In this document: positions 63,802 to 64,000 of the stretch, in pieces
Layout of the letters: each line of letters opens with the position of its first letter
Numbering within the stretch: the stretch's first letter is position 1
Assembly (NCBI GenBank): GCA_902791865.1
Contig: CADAXK010000004.1
Location: 248,001-312,000, forward strand
Source of the DNA: an uncultured Bacteroidia bacterium
GTDB taxonomy: Bacteria > Bacteroidota > Bacteroidia > Bacteroidales > ML635J-15
Direction: 5' to 3'
Length of the DNA stretch: 64,000 bases
Made by a program: the position numbers and the translations under genes
Notes under the pieces: model-generated
Database searches by the model: none
What the model was told of the DNA's origin: nothing
The model's input: the letters and a program-made list of their open reading frames with translations, nothing else

Positions 63802-64000
63802 ATGAGGTATTTCGTAATTGCCGGCGAAGCATCTGGCGACCTGCACGGGTCATTTCTTGTGGAGCAGATAAAAATTGCAGACACTAATGCCACCATTGAA
63901 GGCTGGGGTGGCGATTTAATGTCGGCACAAGGCGTAAAAATACACAAGCACATCAAGGACTTGGCATTCATGGGTTTTGTCGAGGTTGCCAAAAATCTGT
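63802..64000 (+). CDS. lpxB: Lipid-A-disaccharide synthase, N-terminal part
   Basis: The frame runs off the right edge; 66 residues are visible, starting MRYFVIAGEASGDLHGSFLV, the LpxB opening with GEASGDLHG, followed by EGWGGDLMSAQG and LAFMGFVEV. LpxB joins UDP-diacylglucosamine and lipid X at the inner membrane to form the lipid A disaccharide. Confidence 0.95.
   Translation, partial: MRYFVIAGEASGDLHGSFLVEQIKIADTNATIEGWGGDLMSAQGVKIHKHIKDLAFMGFVEVAKNL

Noticed and set aside
1..64000. tRNA or rRNA genes
   Set aside because: I looked for T-loop words and CCA-proximal acceptor stems in the intergenic regions by eye and found none. A tRNA scan would settle it.

Overview
The window is chromosomal DNA of a member of the Bacteroidota, most likely an uncultured or poorly known Bacteroidales. 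Several signals agree. Many start sites are preceded by the Bacteroidota -7 box TAnnTTTG rather than an E. coli-type -10. There is a PorV-type outer-membrane protein and a C-terminal type IX secretion (T9SS) sorting domain. Secreted proteins carry Fib_succ_major/DUF1566 domains, glycogen is handled by the Bacteroides-type GH57/glycosyltransferase/debranching trio, and menaquinone genes are present. No rRNA, tRNA or CRISPR was seen, and species cannot be named from the sequence.

Layout. 0-3.5 kb: tail of a DUF5686 outer-membrane protein, a large Fib_succ_major surface protein and a small lipoprotein. 3.5-9.5 kb: folD, then a CPA2 antiporter with two RCK_C domains and an ABCG-like exporter with a TerB-like N-terminus, one base apart. 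9.5-18.2 kb: PKD lipoprotein, small XRE regulator, methyltransferase, M23 peptidase divergent from alaS, then a zinc-ribbon protein plus TPM-domain protein bracketed by two near-identical repeat terminators, and a flavin reductase. 18.3-25.1 kb: secreted PGRP amidase with T9SS tail, a 50-residue Pmp3/YqaE gene directly behind it, a lysophospholipase, and the DUF58-menG-menA operon. 25.2-31.4 kb: an S23 four-helix-bundle gene and the glycogen operon (debranching enzyme, intrusive lipoprotein, glycosyltransferase, GH57). 31.5-46 kb: PQQ-propeller lipoprotein plus LysM esterase, grpE-dnaJ, porV-ispF, two surface proteins, uvrA-ACP and an Amidase_3 protein. 46-53.3 kb: a DUF4143 ATPase, miaA, and dnaG-ispE-esterase-ybjQ. 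53.4-60.8 kb: an accessory island with a second DUF4143 ATPase, a two-gene restriction-modification system and a Schlafen-type AlbA_2 ATPase, all on the minus strand. 60.9-64 kb: kamE-rsgA and surE-membrane protein-lpxB.

The most unusual content is a recurring architecture. Four solitary accessory genes each border their own exactly periodic short tandem array: 33 bp on both sides of DUF4143 ATPase 1, 23 bp on both sides of DUF4143 ATPase 2, 12 bp touching the stop codon of the AlbA_2 gene, and 9 bp just upstream of the S23 gene. The AlbA_2 gene is also enclosed by roughly 66-bp direct repeats that carry promoters. The whole island is bracketed by copies of a dispersed palindromic repeat pair. 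The restriction operon has a 97-nt nested hairpin in its leader whose G-U pairs fit only the operon's sense strand. Together these suggest a repeat-associated way of moving, maintaining or regulating accessory cassettes. That interpretation is inference; the repeats and their periods are read directly from the sequence.
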